A DNA stretch of 64,000 nt from assembly GCA_003225315.1 (NCBI GenBank), contig QHZD01000020.1, positions 62,001-126,000 on the forward strand. Direction: 5' to 3'. Below the pieces are notes generated by a model. The model ran no database searches. It was not told where the DNA came from and worked only from the letters and a program-made list of their open reading frames with translations. Both the position numbers and the translations under genes were made by a program. Positions 63,661 to 64,000 of this stretch are shown piece by piece. Position 1 is the first letter of the stretch. Every line of letters begins with the position of its first letter. This DNA is from Acidobacteriota bacterium. GTDB taxonomy: Bacteria > Acidobacteriota > Terriglobia > Acidiferrales > UBA7541.

Positions 63661-64000
63661 CAGAACTCACCGAGCCATTCAGGCCGTGGCAAGGGAAATA
63701 GCGTATCCAGCATCAGCCAGCAATAATCATGATACGGGCGAGTGAGGCCGAGACGTACGAAATGATGCGGGCAGGACATGATCTTGTAATGAAAATGGGA
63801 ATTCAGGAAGCGTTCGAGGCGAGCAACTTGGTTGGCGCCGCGGCTGGGAGCGAGGGCGGCATCCACAAAGCCGCGCCAATCGTGATCCACCACGGGAAGG
63901 TCGCGCAGAACCTCTCCCGAAGGCAGAGCCAGAGTGGCACGAAGCTCATTGGCGCAAAGTTCCAGACGCAAATTTTGTGTTTCGCATCCGCAAATCGAAC
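63660..64000 (-). CDS. Protein of unknown function, N-terminus cut by window edge
   Basis: The frame is open to the window end and ends with TGA overlapping the ACP-ketosynthase start. The visible 113 residues are soluble, with a His-rich stretch (FLNSHFHYKIMSCPHHFVRL) and the end HDYCWLMLDTLFPLPRPEWL. No family was recognised. Coupling to the fused ketosynthase points to a common pathway. Confidence 0.7.
   Translation of the reverse strand, partial: SICGCETQNLRLELCANELRATLALPSGEVLRDLPVVDHDWRGFVDAALAPSRGANQVARLERFLNSHFHYKIMSCPHHFVRLGLTRPYHDYCWLMLDTLFPLPRPEWLGEF

Noticed and set aside
1-64000. CRISPR arrays, insertion sequences, prophage or rRNA genes
   Set aside because: No regularly spaced repeats, transposase or integrase motifs, phage structural genes or rRNA-like stretches were found.

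Overview
The window is a gene-dense, high-GC chromosomal stretch that most likely comes from a soil-type member of the Acidobacteriota (Terriglobia-like). This rests on gene content: two secreted proteins of the acidobacterial VWFA-related type (36.3-37.4 kb and 52.4-53.5 kb), several PilZ proteins, a CreD-type membrane protein, a BBP2/OmpL-like porin, many exported proteins without a recognised family, and intergenic hairpin elements. LPS-export genes and outer-membrane barrels show a diderm cell. No rRNA, tRNA, CRISPR array, insertion sequence or prophage was seen.

Layout. 1-10.2 kb, minus strand: an envelope and regulation operon, read from high to low coordinates: a fused LptC/LptA-like protein, LptB, sigma-54 (RpoN), RapZ, an unknown exported protein, an MsbA-like flippase and YicC (cut by the window edge). 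A GAF-GGDEF diguanylate cyclase lies upstream. 10.4-21.4 kb: small single genes (VOC protein, RodZ-like protein, a HEAT-like protein, a frameshifted rhodanese, a Tat-exported amidase, a DUF1761 protein, an outer-membrane barrel, an MFS carrier, a MmcQ/YjbR protein, a YncE-like propeller, a YfcE-type phosphodiesterase, a PilZ protein). 21.8-25.4 kb: an M23 peptidase pair, a protein resembling the DNA-binding part of serine recombinases, and creD. 25.4-26.5 kb: a gene-poor zone with hairpin repeats, the remains of an FRG-domain gene and a near-consensus promoter in front of a NAMPT/NadV gene. 28-32.8 kb: a benzoate-CoA-ligase-like enzyme, a cytosine-deaminase-like protein, a membrane protein, an M20 peptidase and a DinB-like protein. 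33-38 kb: an unrecognised 1049-residue secreted protein followed by a VWFA protein. 38-40.5 kb: three PilZ genes, one carrying two PilZ domains and a Zn-ribbon-like motif.

40.5-46 kb is a coherent nucleoside-salvage operon: pyrimidine-nucleoside phosphorylase, NupC-type transporter, purine-nucleoside phosphorylase, cytidine deaminase and an exported amidohydrolase of the MTA/SAH-deaminase type. 46-54.3 kb: an NTF2-like protein, a Tat-exported metallo-beta-lactamase-fold enzyme, the methionine-salvage genes mtnB-mtnD-mtnC, a porin, an inositol-monophosphatase-like enzyme, a VWFA protein and moaE/moaD. 54.5-58 kb: a TIGR01777-type epimerase and an ECF sigma/anti-sigma pair. 58.2-62.3 kb: three consecutive secreted-protein genes (Ig-repeat lipoprotein, 187-residue protein, metzincin protease). 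62.3-64 kb: an ACP-ketosynthase III fusion coupled to a gene that runs off the window.

Most assignments rest on motifs and overall similarity read by eye. Start codons were moved from the longest ORF where a ribosome binding site, signal peptide or domain edge argued for it. No database search was possible.
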